Shown here piece by piece: positions 35,701-49,815 of a DNA stretch of 64,000 bases. Position 1 is the stretch's first letter, and each line of letters opens with the position of its first letter. The stretch is from Phalacrocorax aristotelis (Eukaryota; Chordata; Aves; Suliformes; Phalacrocoracidae), in assembly GCF_949628215.1 (NCBI RefSeq), contig NC_134276.1, positions 8,955,690-9,019,689 of the forward strand. The letters are read 5' to 3'. The translations under genes were made by a program, and so were the position numbers. The notes beneath the pieces were generated by a model that had not been told where the DNA came from, made no database searches, and saw only the letters and a program-made list of their open reading frames with translations.

Positions 35701-38700
35701 TAGGAACTTCAAACAGAGAAAAGATAGCTCCTTCTGAGTCATTTCTGAAATTCATGATGCTACTCATGACTTTGAAAAAATTCCTGTTTGAAGCATGTTG
35801 CAGTAACAAACAGCCTCAAATAAGATGGAAATGGGTGAAGAGGAGGGGCAAACAAACACGTTTTACTTGAGGATTTCATCATTCATTCCTGCCTCCTTCT
35901 TCTTTCCTACTTTGTGACAGATCCTTTGCATCGACGTTGCTGAGGAACAGCCAACCACCGACTGCTGCTCCTGTGGGCAAATGGTGATGACTGGCTTGTA
36001 TCCACCCTACTTAGGGCAGACCTCTTTATAGCATCTCAGATCTCATTCAATAGACCCAAAGAAGAGCCAGAGAGGGAATCAGGTGGCACAGGCAATAGGG
36101 GTCCAGAGCTCTAGTTCACTACTCGGACCTCTTTTGGAGTGGAGACCCATCTAACGCCACTCAGAGCCCCGTGTGTGCACCAGTGTGCAAGCGCAGCCTG
36201 CTCTCATCCTTCCTGCTCACAGGAAAGGTGAACATCATCAGCACGGTGGATGGGCAGGCTGCTGCCCCCACCTGGTGCGCAGAAATGAAGGATATGGAAG
36301 CGACGTGGGACAGGTCTTTCCTGACTGCTGAATTTGATAAACATCGAGCAGGAGGATGGCAGAGGAAGGACACGAGTTCCAGATGCAGCACTGTGACTGC
36401 ACAGCATGGGCAGACGTACGTTTTGATAGGACACAACTTTTCCACCAGAAATGGTTTTATTCCATCTGGGTGGTGTAAAGGTGAGTTGTAGTGGCTTCGG
36501 CCAAATGAAGGCAGGGAACTGGCCCTTGTTATCCAGGTGAGGGAGTTTCAAGCACAGAAGCACACTGAGGCGCCTGGATGATGCAAGATGTGATTCTGTG
36601 TTCTTTCCAGAACTACAGAAAGCACTTTCCTGGAAAGCAGGAAAGAAGCAGAGAAACAGCAGGGTCACAGCTGCTGTTCTGGGCTGCGCTTGGGCTGGTG
36701 TCCACATGCACTGCCTCTTACTCCTTTTCTAGTGAACCCAGTGGCTTAACTTAGCCTTTAACGACCAATTCTGCCACCCGATTTAGAAAGAAGAAATCAC
36801 TGTCTCCAGGAACAGCAGCACCATTGGCTAAATACAGTTGAAGTACAATTCTACTGACGCCAGTAGCATGAATATGGCTCATATGTCATCTCTTGGTTTG
36901 GCCTGCAGGATCAGCGTGGTGAACATTACGATTTTGTTTTCTTGATGCGATCCTTGGTACCTCTGTAAAAAAGACTGCAACATTTACGTTTGGAAAAAAT
37001 CCAGATTTGTATAAACTGGAAGATATTACTGTGTGTATTAAAATGCTCTCAGGGTATTATCCCACAGCCCATCCCATATTTATTTTGGAAATGATTACAT
37101 CTGGAAAATGGGAAAACTTCCAGTTAATTCCTTTACCTTGAAATATCAGCAAACACGAGAGTATTTTGAGGTCATTCCCTCGTAACAAAATGAACAAGTA
37201 GCATTCATGACTGCAGGCCAAAAGAGAATCTCTTTTCAAATAACGCAGAACGGTTTAAGTTTAAAGTGCAAGCACTTTCAGAGACAAGGGTGAAAGTAGT
37301 TCTTAAAGTTCTTCTCTCCTTGGAGGAAAGTAAAACCAGCTCAATTAACAGCCATTCACTCCCATTCAATGCAGCCATTTCAAGCATTACTGATTTATGT
37401 TACAAGCGTGTGGTTTATTTCTACAAGACTAGTTATATACTGTACCTACCGTTTGTCCTGGATTTTGAAAAGAAATGGAGATTGGTGGAGCTGACTATCC
37501 CTAGGTACATCACTGATGGCATGAAACTCCAGACCAACTTTCTCAAAAGTCTTCAGCTCTCTCCTGAAATTTCCTCCTTTTTTACAATTTTTCTTGCCGT
37601 ATTTTGACACCTGCCTGGTGAGCGCACAGCACAGCAATGCCCCCAAGGTTCTATGCAGCTTACCGAAGGACGCAGGTGACTGCGTGCACACTTTGCCTCC
37701 ACTGGCCTGGGCAGAAGGATGAATTTAATCCCTAACTCTTTTAGCAGCAGAATATTTTTCAGTCTGGATTTCATAAGCTTTGTGACGGAGGCATGAGACA
37801 ATCGCACAGATGGCAAGAGAACAAACTGAAGGAGAAAAAACAATGAGAGTGGAAGAATGGGAAAAGAAGGAAAATAAGTGAGTGCAAAAATCCCTTCTGC
37901 TGGAAAGAGCAGTCCTTATCAGACATGGGAAGCTACTTCCAGAAGCAAAGTTCAGGCTCCGAGAACTGCACAAGTAGTGGGGAAAAGCTGGGTCACCTGT
38001 CCCAAGGGAGAAAACAAATACATGCCAAAAAAAAAAAAAAAAAGCATGCAACTTGGAAAGCAGCATGAGGAGAGGGCAAAGCATTACATCTCTTCCAAGT
38101 TAAAAAGTTTCCAGATTGTTCTGATATTTAAGAATGCTTAGAAGGAAGATTTCCCAGATCCCAACGCATTTAGAAGGCAAAGCCTCCTGCAGTGTGAAGG
38201 TTCCCGTTTGGCTTATTTCCTCGCTTTCTTTTTTTTCCTGTCTGATTTTGTTCCAATTAGTTAAATGCTGCGCCTTGGGTTCCCAGCTAGCCCACCTCGT
38301 AGCATTGATACGTACTTGCTGTGAAGGTAGGCGGAATTCTTCACACCAGCCGCACTCATGGGCTGAGATGTGTAGTTAACTTACAGACGTCAGATTTGTC
38401 AGACACTGAAGATACTAGCAGAGAATGTTCTCGGGCGGAGACACCCACGAAAACCTGGAAAGGCAGGCACGACTTTTCTTCATTCAGCAACTGCTGCTCA
38501 AGCTATCCGATTCCCCAATATAACCAGTTATCACCTGCATAGGTAAACTAGAGGATTGCAGTGCTGTCCACCAGTTAAGGTGTCTTGCTAAAGCCTGAGT
38601 CTGGCCCTGGACTTGGCTGAAAGCTGTGTTTTGTTAACCCAGCTGCAAATGGGTATGTGGGCAACTGGAGCAGTGAGATGCTGCCCCATCACTCCCTGCT

Positions 38701-40619
38701 GTGGCACCAGGCATGGAGACAGGGATATCGTAGCTGTCCTAGTCTAATGAGGTTCACATGCATATCTGACATTTTTGGCTGCCTAAATTTTTATTCAGAC
38801 ACTTTGCTAGTGCTACATTAACGAGAACCAGGGAGCTGAGCGCTCTCCGCTCCCTCACCAGTCATGCTGCTCAGCAATTAGCTCACTCCCCGGCTTTGTT
38901 TTTGGGATTGCTCTGAGCAATTCTCTCCAGGGCACCTGGATATTACAAGGCAAGTCCTGAACAGCATGTGCCACGTCACCTGGCCTCATGCCACAGGGTT
39001 CATCACCGGCATTTGTTTAAGTAACATTTTAGAGAGAGCCTGCTGCTCCCAGTATGCAGCCTGTTCATGCAACACGGAGAGCTCCCGAAAACTCCAGGTT
39101 CTTACGGGGCCAAAAGTAAAGGTCCTCAATGCTTTCCTAATTCATGCGAGTCCTTCTTTTTCCAATACTATTTTGTCCTGGTTCCAATCAAGGGTAAGTT
39201 TCTCCCAGGACAGAACAGCCTGGGCTGGCATCCAGTGCCAATTGGGCTCTCAGCAGTACTCCCATGCTGCTCTACTCCTCGGCTTCTTCCCAGAATAGAG
39301 TATTGCAACCCTATGAAAAGGTGCCTGGAGCAAGGTCAGGGCTGTGCCGCCTTCTTTATTAGTGCATCATCAGAGTCTTCCTCGGCTGACCCAACAGGAG
39401 AGATCCAAAAGCCTCCAGTTCTGAGCAGGCAGCTATTCAGTCAGATCAGGGTTGCTGCACAAGCGAAGAGGGGATCTTGTTGGGTCCGTCTTTACCAGTT
39501 TTCCGTAATTGAGCAGGGCACGTTCTCAAAAATTATAACTGTCTGAAAAACATGTGTCAGAAGTTAAATTATTAGCTTGTGTGATTATTAACGTTGTACA
39601 TGCAGCAAGCAAGCCTTAAGCCCAGAGTAGTACTGAAGTCAAAACATGCAAACAAGACATGAAGCAAAAACATGCAAGAGAGCCAGAATCCATATCTTAG
39701 GCAATAGCTGCCTTTTCTGCCCACAAGCAGTTCTTTAACGGTGTAATATCAAAACAGCAAGCAAGGCACTGGGTCCAAGACAACGTTGCAGCAGGTTATT
39801 TTGCCAGTGCCGCTTCCCTCCGAGGGTCAGCACACATCAATACTCGCTCCCTCAGTCGGCCACGCAACCACAGCTGCAGGGGAGCTGTACCTCAGCAGTA
39901 AAGCTGAATTTAGAGTTATCTCTAGGGTCTTCCACTAGACTCTAAATACTGACTGTCATGGATGGAGTTCTACCTAACACAGGGTTCGTTGGTCAAGCGC
40001 GCTTGACTGAAATAGCATAATTGAACTATTTAGGCCAAAAATCTCCTACTGCAGATTTGCTGGGAGCCTGCAATTAGTCTTGCTGTGGCTCCGAGTTCTG
40101 TGAATCGTCCAACTTACCCACCTATGGGCTGTTAAATTTGAAATACCAGCATGCTCTTGCACCCATGGCAGGCTTCTTGGAAGCAACAGTAAAGGTTTTT
40201 GAAAAATTAATGATAAATTTGCTCTATCTTGTTGGGAGCGGTACAGACTGGTCTCAAGTCTCATCAACAAAGGGAACTCAGCAGGCTGTGCAGGAGGAGA
40301 ATTTGAGGCAGGCTGTAAGGGGGAGGAATTTTCTTGCTGTGGATTTGTTCCAAGTCTGTATTTGACTACCGGGTAGTTTGCTGATCTTCCAATTTGCCTT
40401 CGGATGTATCTCCCATTAGGTCTTGAAATAACCTCTCCTGGCTTGACCACACTGCACAGAAGGTACAGAGTGTACTTGCTCCATCAGGACTGAGCGTTCG
40501 CAAACTGTTACTTAACAGAGACCTAACGTAAAATGCCCCGGTCCCAATGCACCCAGCCCATTTAGTCCCAAAATAATAAAAATTTCAAGCTGGAACCAGA
40601 TGCCAGTTTTGCAACTGAA
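32734..40619. other. Intergenic spacer, no gene proven
   Basis: The longest CR1-free stretch between the two genes. Two isolated open frames (plus 35409-35870, 153 codons; minus 36204-36707, 167 codons) have no recognisable domain. A-runs occur at about 33450-33466 and 38027-38043. No exon-intron structure or RNA gene is evident. It could hold regulatory elements for FZD4, but I see no specific signal. Confidence 0.5.
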
Positions 40620-40845
40620 CTATGACCGTGTTACCAGTCACTGCCTTCATGGCTTTGTAAAACTGTCATATCACCCCCCTACTTCTTTTCAAACCGGAGA
40701 AAATGAACCTCTCTTAAGCTTCTCCTCGCAGTGCAGTTGCTCTCACTCCCTCCATGACTTTAGCTGCCTTGCTCCCGGCCAGCGACACGGGGAGACGTAG
40801 AGCCCAAACCTCACACCGTACTCGACCCGTGGGTGCACCGAGGCA
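40620..40845 (-). mobile_element. Ancient CR1-lineage LINE relic beside TMEM135 promoter
   Basis: On the plus strand, in order: GCTTTGTAAAACTGTCATAT, CACCCCCCTACTTCTTTTCA, CCTCTCTTAAGCTTCTCCTC, GCAGTTGCTCTCACTCCCTC and CTCACACCGTACTCGACCC. This is the reversed 3' coding/3'UTR order of an old amniote CR1. Its distal part has become GC-rich and merges into the CpG island of TMEM135. It is heavily diverged; identification rests on motif order. Confidence 0.6.
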
Positions 40846-40859
40846 TCCGGCACCCGCAC

Positions 40860-42215
<1,356 letters not shown>

Positions 42216-45200
42216 TGGGGCTCCTGTGTCGGTCTGATGGCATGACAGGTGCTGTGAGAAGGGTAGGAGGGCATGGGCACAGAGTTAACATCATATTATC
42301 GTTGTTTTCTAGTACCCATGATACCTGAATAAAAAGACTTAGTATTTGCCTGAGAGGCTAGCATTGTATCTTTGACAGTAGCAAGAGCACGTGCGTATTA
42401 CCGTTGGTAATGCCTTGGTAATTGGTGCTGTAGGGTCCAGGAGGTTCCATTGTATAAAGAAGCAAGGCTAAAAACATACATAAAGGCTAAATGGGCTTAA
42501 GTATTCGGAGAGTATCCTACAGGTGAGGTACCTTAGGTTGAGTGTGCAGTTATATCACCTCAGTTGCAGCTGGCTTGCTTCCAGCATATTAGGGTGTAGG
42601 TAGAGGGGTTGGGATCTGTTTGCATCCATCTGTGTAAACATATCCTGAAAGCTGATCTAAGCTGGGATCGGTGCAGGTGAGCACTTCCTTCTGTCCCCAC
42701 CTCTGTGTTTCCCCTGTGGTGGTGCTTGGAGGATCAAGGAGTGAGCTTGGCCCCAAGCTAAGTCATAAAGAAAGAAAACCAAGTAATTGAGTCTGCACTT
42801 TCAACTCTGTACCAGTACTGGTACAACAAAATTACCAAGATATGTAATGAAGAGAATGGAAGGAGTGGGACTGCAGCAGTCCTGACATAATTCATTTAAG
42901 CTGCCACTGAAGTGTTCCTTGAGTAAAAATTGTGGCAACACCCAATTACATGATAAAAAAAGTTAATAACTGGTAGCAGTGCAGACCTAAGGAGTTGCCA
43001 TGTCTGACAGTGAACATTTTCACTCTGAACTGACACAAACAGAAGTAGCAGCTGTTTGTGTAAGCATACAGTGAGCTGAATCAGGAAACTAATGCAGAGA
43101 AGAACATTCCCTCTCCTCCTCCTCCCCTCCCCAGTAATTTTTTCTTTGTATCTGCAGTCTGATCCAGTTTGCTGTGTGGGAGCATGAGTAGTTGTACCAT
43201 CAGAGAATGGGCCTGAAATAAGCCATGAGAGGTGTAGCTGTGATCTGTCAGGTCTGGCTAAAGATAAAGCAGCTTGAACAGCTCAGTAATTATACCAAAG
43301 ATCTCCAGCAGCCAAGCCTGGTAAAGAGATTCATGCTCATAGCTGTGTTATGCTTCAGTCAGTCAGTTGTGCAGTCACGGGTTGAGGGGAAAGCTCCCCT
43401 TTTTTTATTTCTTTGAAAAGAAAAACAAACACCCAAATCCAAAATGTTTTCCTGATCTTTTTCATAGTGGCCCTGTGAACAGCTACGTTTTGTCACAAAT
43501 CCAAGGCGGGGTGGGAAGCTTCTCAACCAATCTCATGCTGTACTGCAAAACATCTGCATCAGCTTTTACACTGCCTTCTTTACAGTTTTTAATTTTCTTA
43601 GGTTTTTGTTGACAGTGTTTAACTTGACTTATCGGAGTAATCTAAAGCTGAGCTGCTCCAAGATCTTGCTGCTCCCTGAAGAGGGGGAAAGCACTTGCCT
43701 TCCTTTGCTCTCAGACACATAAGTATAGTCCTTTCTTCGTGTGGTGTCGGACCTTATCCTTCCTTGAGCTGATTCGGTTCATTCACTGACTCAGAAGAGG
43801 TTACTACCTTGCTTTAGCTGGGGTAATTTTCAACTGCATTAATGGATTGAATTGATTTATTAAGCAGGGTTTGACGAGCACCAGAGCCAGCGTAAGGTAG
43901 AGTGAAAGGGTGCAGTGGGGACTGTAGAGGAGGAAGCAGAAGCCTTGCACATTAAGTAGGTTGGCAGGGGAAGAACACAACACTCCTGAATTACGAGAGT
44001 CATCACTCGTGTTGTTCTTTGCTGGGCTTAAAGCTGTGCTTGAAAACCTTGTATTTGTAAGTAAAATATCACAGTTGGACAGTCAAAATTTCAGTCCTCT
44101 TCTGTATTCTGAGATTCACATATGGGGATGAACTTCAGTTATTTTATCTTTATATCAGTGTATGTTCAAAATGTTTCTTGTAGTATTTAGTCCCAGTCCT
44201 TTGTACAGTTCAGCAACAAAAAATTTCACTTCGTTTTTCTATGTCAAGCCTGTAAAATGGCTTCTGATTGTTTGTTCCTCCCCTTGCCACAAGCTAATAA
44301 CTAAGGAAACTAGATGGAAGAGTTTCCTTTCAGAAGAGCTTGTGGGGAAATTAATGAGAATGAATAGATGAGAATAAATTGCCAGAGGTCGTTCTGGGAG
44401 AGAACGTGATTAGGGACAGTTATAATCCAGAGTCCAAACTCGTAACATCTACACCCCACATCTCTCAAATGCTTTGCTGCTCTTCTGTCAATGGGAGACT
44501 GACGGAATCAAACTAAGTGGTGCTAGTATTTGAGAAGTAAAATACTGGTTTTCAGTAAATGGCTGTAAAAAAAGTCTTTGGTTTTAAGTACTGCTGTGCT
44601 GTTTTTTTTGGTTTTTTTTAGTTGGGAAAAAATATAATCTTCAGATACCATGCTTTCACTGTCTTTATTTTTGCTCCAGTACAAATTGATTGCTTTAGCA
44701 AAAGTAGGTTTTGTATCTAAATTGAATTGTCCCTCCCCATATGAGCTGGCTGACAGGAATGCCTATTTCATAATTAAGAATGCTTGTATTTCACAAACCG
44801 AGTGTCTCAATGCACAAGTCTTCTGAGACCCACTTTCACAAAAAAAAAGAAAAAGTTAAAAATTGCTTAACACCTATAGCCCCTAAAGAAAACCCACACA
44901 ATCTCCCATAAACCTTATAATTACACTTTTTAACAGCTGCCTGCTGTGATATCTTAAGACAACTTTACTGAAGAAGTCCTTTGTCGGAGTTTGTTGTACT
45001 TTGTTCTGCCTGTCTATACTTCTGATTTAGATTAGTTGAGCCTGCAGAAAATGTGAAGGTGTAATCTTGTATATTCAAAGTTGAATTCAGACTTACAGAA
45101 ATTCACAGAGGTGGGGAGAAGGGAGTGATTGCACAGGGAAGTCACATAAAGCTGGAGGACCGGAAATGAGAGGCTGGAATTTGAATTGGATTTGAATTGT

Positions 45201-48200
45201 CTTGGCTTCTGTTTCCCGGGGTTTCTGTTGATTTCGCATGGCCAATCTGCCATTCATCACGTGTTAGAGCAAAGTCCTCTGTTTCCTGAGGGTTTGTAGG
45301 TTTCAGGCACTTGTTTGATGATGGTGCACGTTTTGCAGTAGATGAATATGATAGTGGCTAGGATGAAGTCTGTGTAGTATATCAGAGGTAGTTGGGTCTG
45401 GTGGTAACACTTCCTCTTAACCTAAAAAAGGTAAAAATCATCTGTTTGCTGCTCTGCAGTTAAGCTAGTTCTTCCAACTTTTTACCTGTGGGCTGATGAG
45501 AGTCATTCGTGTCATTCCCCTTTTCTTTCTCCTGGTCTGATCATCTGTTTTCTTCACTTAATTTAGGCCAGGCTCCCTCCCTGCCTCTCCAACCTAACTT
45601 CTGTCCTGCCCTTCCCCTCCTGAACACAGGCCTTCCCCTCCCCACCAGCATCTCTCCCACTCTTTCTCCCCAGCACTGACTCCTTCCCGACCTACACCTG
45701 CTGCCCTTGCTTCACCCGCTCTGCCTCTGCTGCTAAATGGAACAGCCAGGGAACAGCCTGAGCACGGGCCCCTTTGTGGTTCACACTGTTAATTTGTGGC
45801 TTTGACTCCAAACGCCTCTGTAGAGGAGAGGAGCGCCAGGCCTAAAGCAGTGTGGGTGCCAGCGGGTCTGTTCGAGGTGTCCTCTGGACTGGGGTTCGGC
45901 CAGTTATTCAGCAGGACAGGTGTAACCCGAGTCTGCTATTCCAGTACATTTTTTAATGATCCTTGGGCTTGCTATATTTTATTGATTTCTTTCACTTAAT
46001 TTCTTCTCATACCCTTTTCATACTTGTTTTGTTCTCACTTTGATGGTCTTCTCATGCTCATTTCGTACTCATTTTGGTCTCATTTGTAATGTCTTTCATA
46101 CTTGTACCATATCTGCTTCCCTCTGTGCCTCTAATAGCCTTCAGGTTCTTAGATGCCAATTGCTTCTTTCTGCATCAAGTTTTTTTTCCAGCTTATGATT
46201 TCATTGCTGTTGTCCTCCTAGGCCCTCTTGACCCCTGAGCATCTGTATTATTTCTCTTAATCTGCATTATTTATTTTGTAAGCTCTCTATAGGACAGCAT
46301 TGTATATAGTATTGTTAAAGACAGAAATGTTATTAGCAATTGTACAAGTGTAAGGTGTTTTTTCTTCCTGTATAAATGTGAGAGGGACATTGGTACTGGT
46401 ACAGCATGGGCTGGGCAGTCGTGCACATGGCAGCTGGCAGGTCTCTTCACCCATAAATCACCAAGTGACTAGAGGTAATAACAAGAATAAACCTAATTAT
46501 TGTGCTAATAAATTATTTTGAAAACTGTTGGATGGAAGGCAGAGTCACCAGCAAAAGATTGAGGTGAGGCAGAATGTAGCACGAGTGTCGCTTTGCTTTA
46601 CTGGCTGTATGCACGTTGCTGTAGGATAGGGCCAGAGGCTGGCCCCGAGGACGGACGGTGCACGCCGGCTGTGCTGCTGCTGCTTCAGGCTCGCTTCACG
46701 CACAATTTCTCTTAGGGAGAGCTGTTTGGAGTAGTCCTGAGCAAGGCTGGGGAGCCAGCTAGCACTAAAACAGATCCTGTCTTATCTGCCAGTGTAGGTG
46801 TAGTCCCCATTTGGCATATTTCTGAGATGTGCGAGAAGGCTGTGCTGACCAGATTGTATTCTAAAATAGACCAGAATTGCTGGCTATATTAAAATGTGTT
46901 TTTTGTTTGTTCGTGCTGTGAACCATTGTATTTGGCAGTAGGGTGGGGAGACTAAGAAGGATGTTAGTGTTGTTACCCTTGAATATGCTTCTGTAAGCCA
47001 GCTTGCATCGCTGGGGTAGGCCATCAAGAAACTCCCTTCTGTCAGGACCTGGAGTTGCTGTGACGGTGGTGCGTGATTGTGTTGTGTTGGGATATCTGAT
47101 CATCTGAGTACTGTGTAGTGTCCCGTATCTCTGTGCTCTGTTATGAATGACATATAGGTCAGTGTGTTCTTGTCTCTAGATTCTTATGGAAGCTGGGTTA
47201 AATATGACTAAAATTAGCTTAAATGTTACTAGTAAGAACCTGGCTGTGACATCTTCATTCCAGGCTGTGATCTTTCTGCTCTGTTCAGGTGGCTTTCGGG
47301 CCAGACTAGTAAAATTCTTTCATAAATTGAAAGTGAACAAAAATACTCTTTTGCTGAGATACTGAGAATTTAAAAATAATCAGTTAATGAATTCAGGTGG
47401 ACTGAAGAATTTAAGCACAGAGATGCAAGGAATAACCTGAAGCCTGCATCGCAGTGATGGTGGAAGCCAGGGAAAGCCCCAGTCTTGACTGGCTGAACAA
47501 AGACCTTGGTAAAGACACTACAAATACTGGGAACCAGCAAAAAATGCTAAAGGGACTGTTTATCAAGGAGGTGTTAATCTGTTCTCTTAAGCTGGTACAG
47601 CTGTATAGTAGAGTGCAAGAATTTCAGGGTGGGAGGAAAATAATTGAAAACTATACTGAGTTAGACATTTCAAGGGGAAAGAAAACCAGCCCTCCACTCA
47701 TTTAAGGACAGGGGAAACAAGCGGCAAAGATAAGTCGTCATGGAATGAGAGCGATGCCAGGATTCAAGGTAATTTAGATGTCATTCAAAGAGTACGTGAG
47801 TACTGTTTGCTTCTTTTTTTAGCTGGGTGGATGATACGGAAAATTTTAAAAAAGCCAAACCAAAACAACCCATCCCCCTGATGGTGATCGTCATAATAAC
47901 ATCTCCCAAGGGACAGAGGAAGTCGGGGAGCAGGAGGCACACGATCTTCCTCAGAGTATTGCAGGAACTGACTTATGAAATGAAAAAATCTGGGAGCCAG
48001 ATTTCGTAATCCGTGAAATCAGGGAGAGACCAGCTAATCCGAATGTTTAAGAGGAGGCATGAGAAACATTGCTGATTTGAACGGTGTCTTTCAAAACTGA
48101 AGTGTTACCTGAGGGCATTTTGAGATTAAGTTACTTCAAAGCACTTAAAAATAATTTTTATAAGGCAAAAGAATGAAGTCCTTGTAAGATTCATACAAAA

Positions 48201-49520
48201 TTGCGAACGGTTATAAAAGAGCATATAAATAATTGAATATAATTAGGGAAGAAATCTGACATCAGTCTGTAGCTCTGCCTGCCGCTTGAGTAATCTGAAG
48301 TATTTTCTTAACTGGTTTAAATACTGGGCACTTTTAGCATGCACGCGTGACTTAGGTTATAAAATTTTCCTTGGCTTTTTAATGACTTGCAGCGTATGTA
48401 TTATATAAACCATCCACACAGCATTATTGATCACCTCTAAATTTGCATTTTAATGGTGCCTAAATGTGCCAGATAGTCACTCTTATAAAAGCCCTTGAAC
48501 TCTGCCTTCCTGGAGATTTGGCTAGGTGTCTGAATATTTCTATGGATTATTTTTCTTTTTTGTTGTTGTTGTTTTTCTTTTTTTTTTTTTTAATAGAAGT
48601 TTGTTATGATGTGATTTTAGTTGGATATTGTGAAGGAATGAGAGATGATAGTGCTGTTTTTCAGTTTCCATTAATCAGTGCTATACGTGTTGGTGAATTT
48701 CACTAAAATCTGATGGGAGAGGCAGTGTTCTTAAAAACATATATTTTGTACAAACTTAGGAAATGGTGGTTTGATGGAGGAGGGAGGAAAAAAATGATGT
48801 GTATGCAGTGGCAGGGCTGGCGCAAGGTCTGTGGTTTTTAGCCTGCCATGTAACCTGTCAGACTGTGTACATTGGTCAGCCAATTAGCACATTCATTAAG
48901 TCAAATGCAGTTCACCCTGTAGAATCTGTAATTCAGGGACGTAGATGAAGACTGAGGACACTGGAGGTGAAGCTCAGGTTATTGCGGTTGGATGATGATT
49001 ACTTGTAGGTGTTATATGACACATCATTAAAATAATCAGGCCTGACTGGTGCCTCTGATCATAGGAAAGCTTGTTTTTGAGTCTCGTGTTCCTTTTCCAC
49101 TGGAACATGTTGATGGCCTACCTCCAAAGTCTTGCCCTAGACCATGTAGCTGTGTTTTAAGGATGGTGTTGAAAATGCATATATTCTTTCCATTCTTAAG
49201 AAAGAATAAATCAATTCTGATTTTTTTAGTTCTGTAGGGCTTAAAATTTGTATATGAAGACTAAATTAAAAATGAAAGGTCTTCAGTAATACTATTCCAC
49301 TAACATGGTATCCTGAATCTGGTGGACTGATTTTTCATAATTGCGTTTGTATGTTGGAGAGTCAAAATGCAGTTGTGTAAATTCTGTAGTTAATGCCAGA
49401 AAATATTTTTTCTATTTCTTTATTTTTACTTAGACTTTTTTTAATACTTCAGACATAAAATACAACAGGCTTTAGAGTTCAAATCATTGGCAATGTTTAT
49501 ACTTGGACTGACTAGTGTAT
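42216..49520 (+). other. TMEM135: TMEM135 intron 1, left part
   Basis: Intronic sequence with no further exon recognised. It contains short pyrimidine-rich patches (about 45550-45720). A diverged patch at about 47400-48060 feels retroelement-like in base composition, but I could not assign it. A TTG/T-run lies at about 48556-48594. Confidence 0.6.
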
Positions 49521-49815
49521 TACGGAATCATGGAATGGTTTGGGTAGAAGGGACCTCTAAAGGCCATCTAGCCCAACCCCCCTGCAGTGAGCAGGGACAC
49601 CCTCAGCTAGATCAGGTTGCTCAGAGCCCCGGCCAGCCTGACCTGGAATGTTTCCAGGGATGGGGCATCGACCACCTCTCTGGGCAACCTGGGCCAGCGT
49701 TTCACCACCCTCGTTATAACAAATGTCTTCCTTATATCTAGTCTGAATCTACCCTCCTTTATTTTAAAACCATCACCCCATGTGCTATTGCGACAGGCCC
49801 TCCTAAAAATCTTGT
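49521..49815 (-). mobile_element. CR1 LINE 3' end in TMEM135 intron 1
   Basis: CR1 in minus orientation, antisense to TMEM135. The plus strand starts at the reversed 3' tail (ACGGAATCATGGAATGGTTT) and shows AGGGACCTCTAAAGGCCATC and CCCCTGCAGTGAGCAGGGAC, then ends near GCGACAGGCCCTCC. It is the same subfamily type as the copy at 12172-12365, and is 5'-truncated. Confidence 0.9.

Noticed and set aside
36204-36707. 167-codon minus-strand frame starting with a hydrophobic, signal-like stretch
   Set aside because: No recognisable mature domain, an overlapping plus-strand frame, and no splice or promoter context. A leucine/phenylalanine-rich start can occur by chance.
38027-38043. A-runs (also 18931-18949 and 33450-33466) as tails of processed pseudogenes
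   Set aside because: No retroposed coding sequence is recognisable upstream of any of them, and CR1 does not use poly(A) tails.
47400-48060. Possible ancient retroelement in TMEM135 intron 1
   Set aside because: The base composition and scattered blocks are suggestive, but I could not follow an ordered series of family-specific blocks, so I did not call it.
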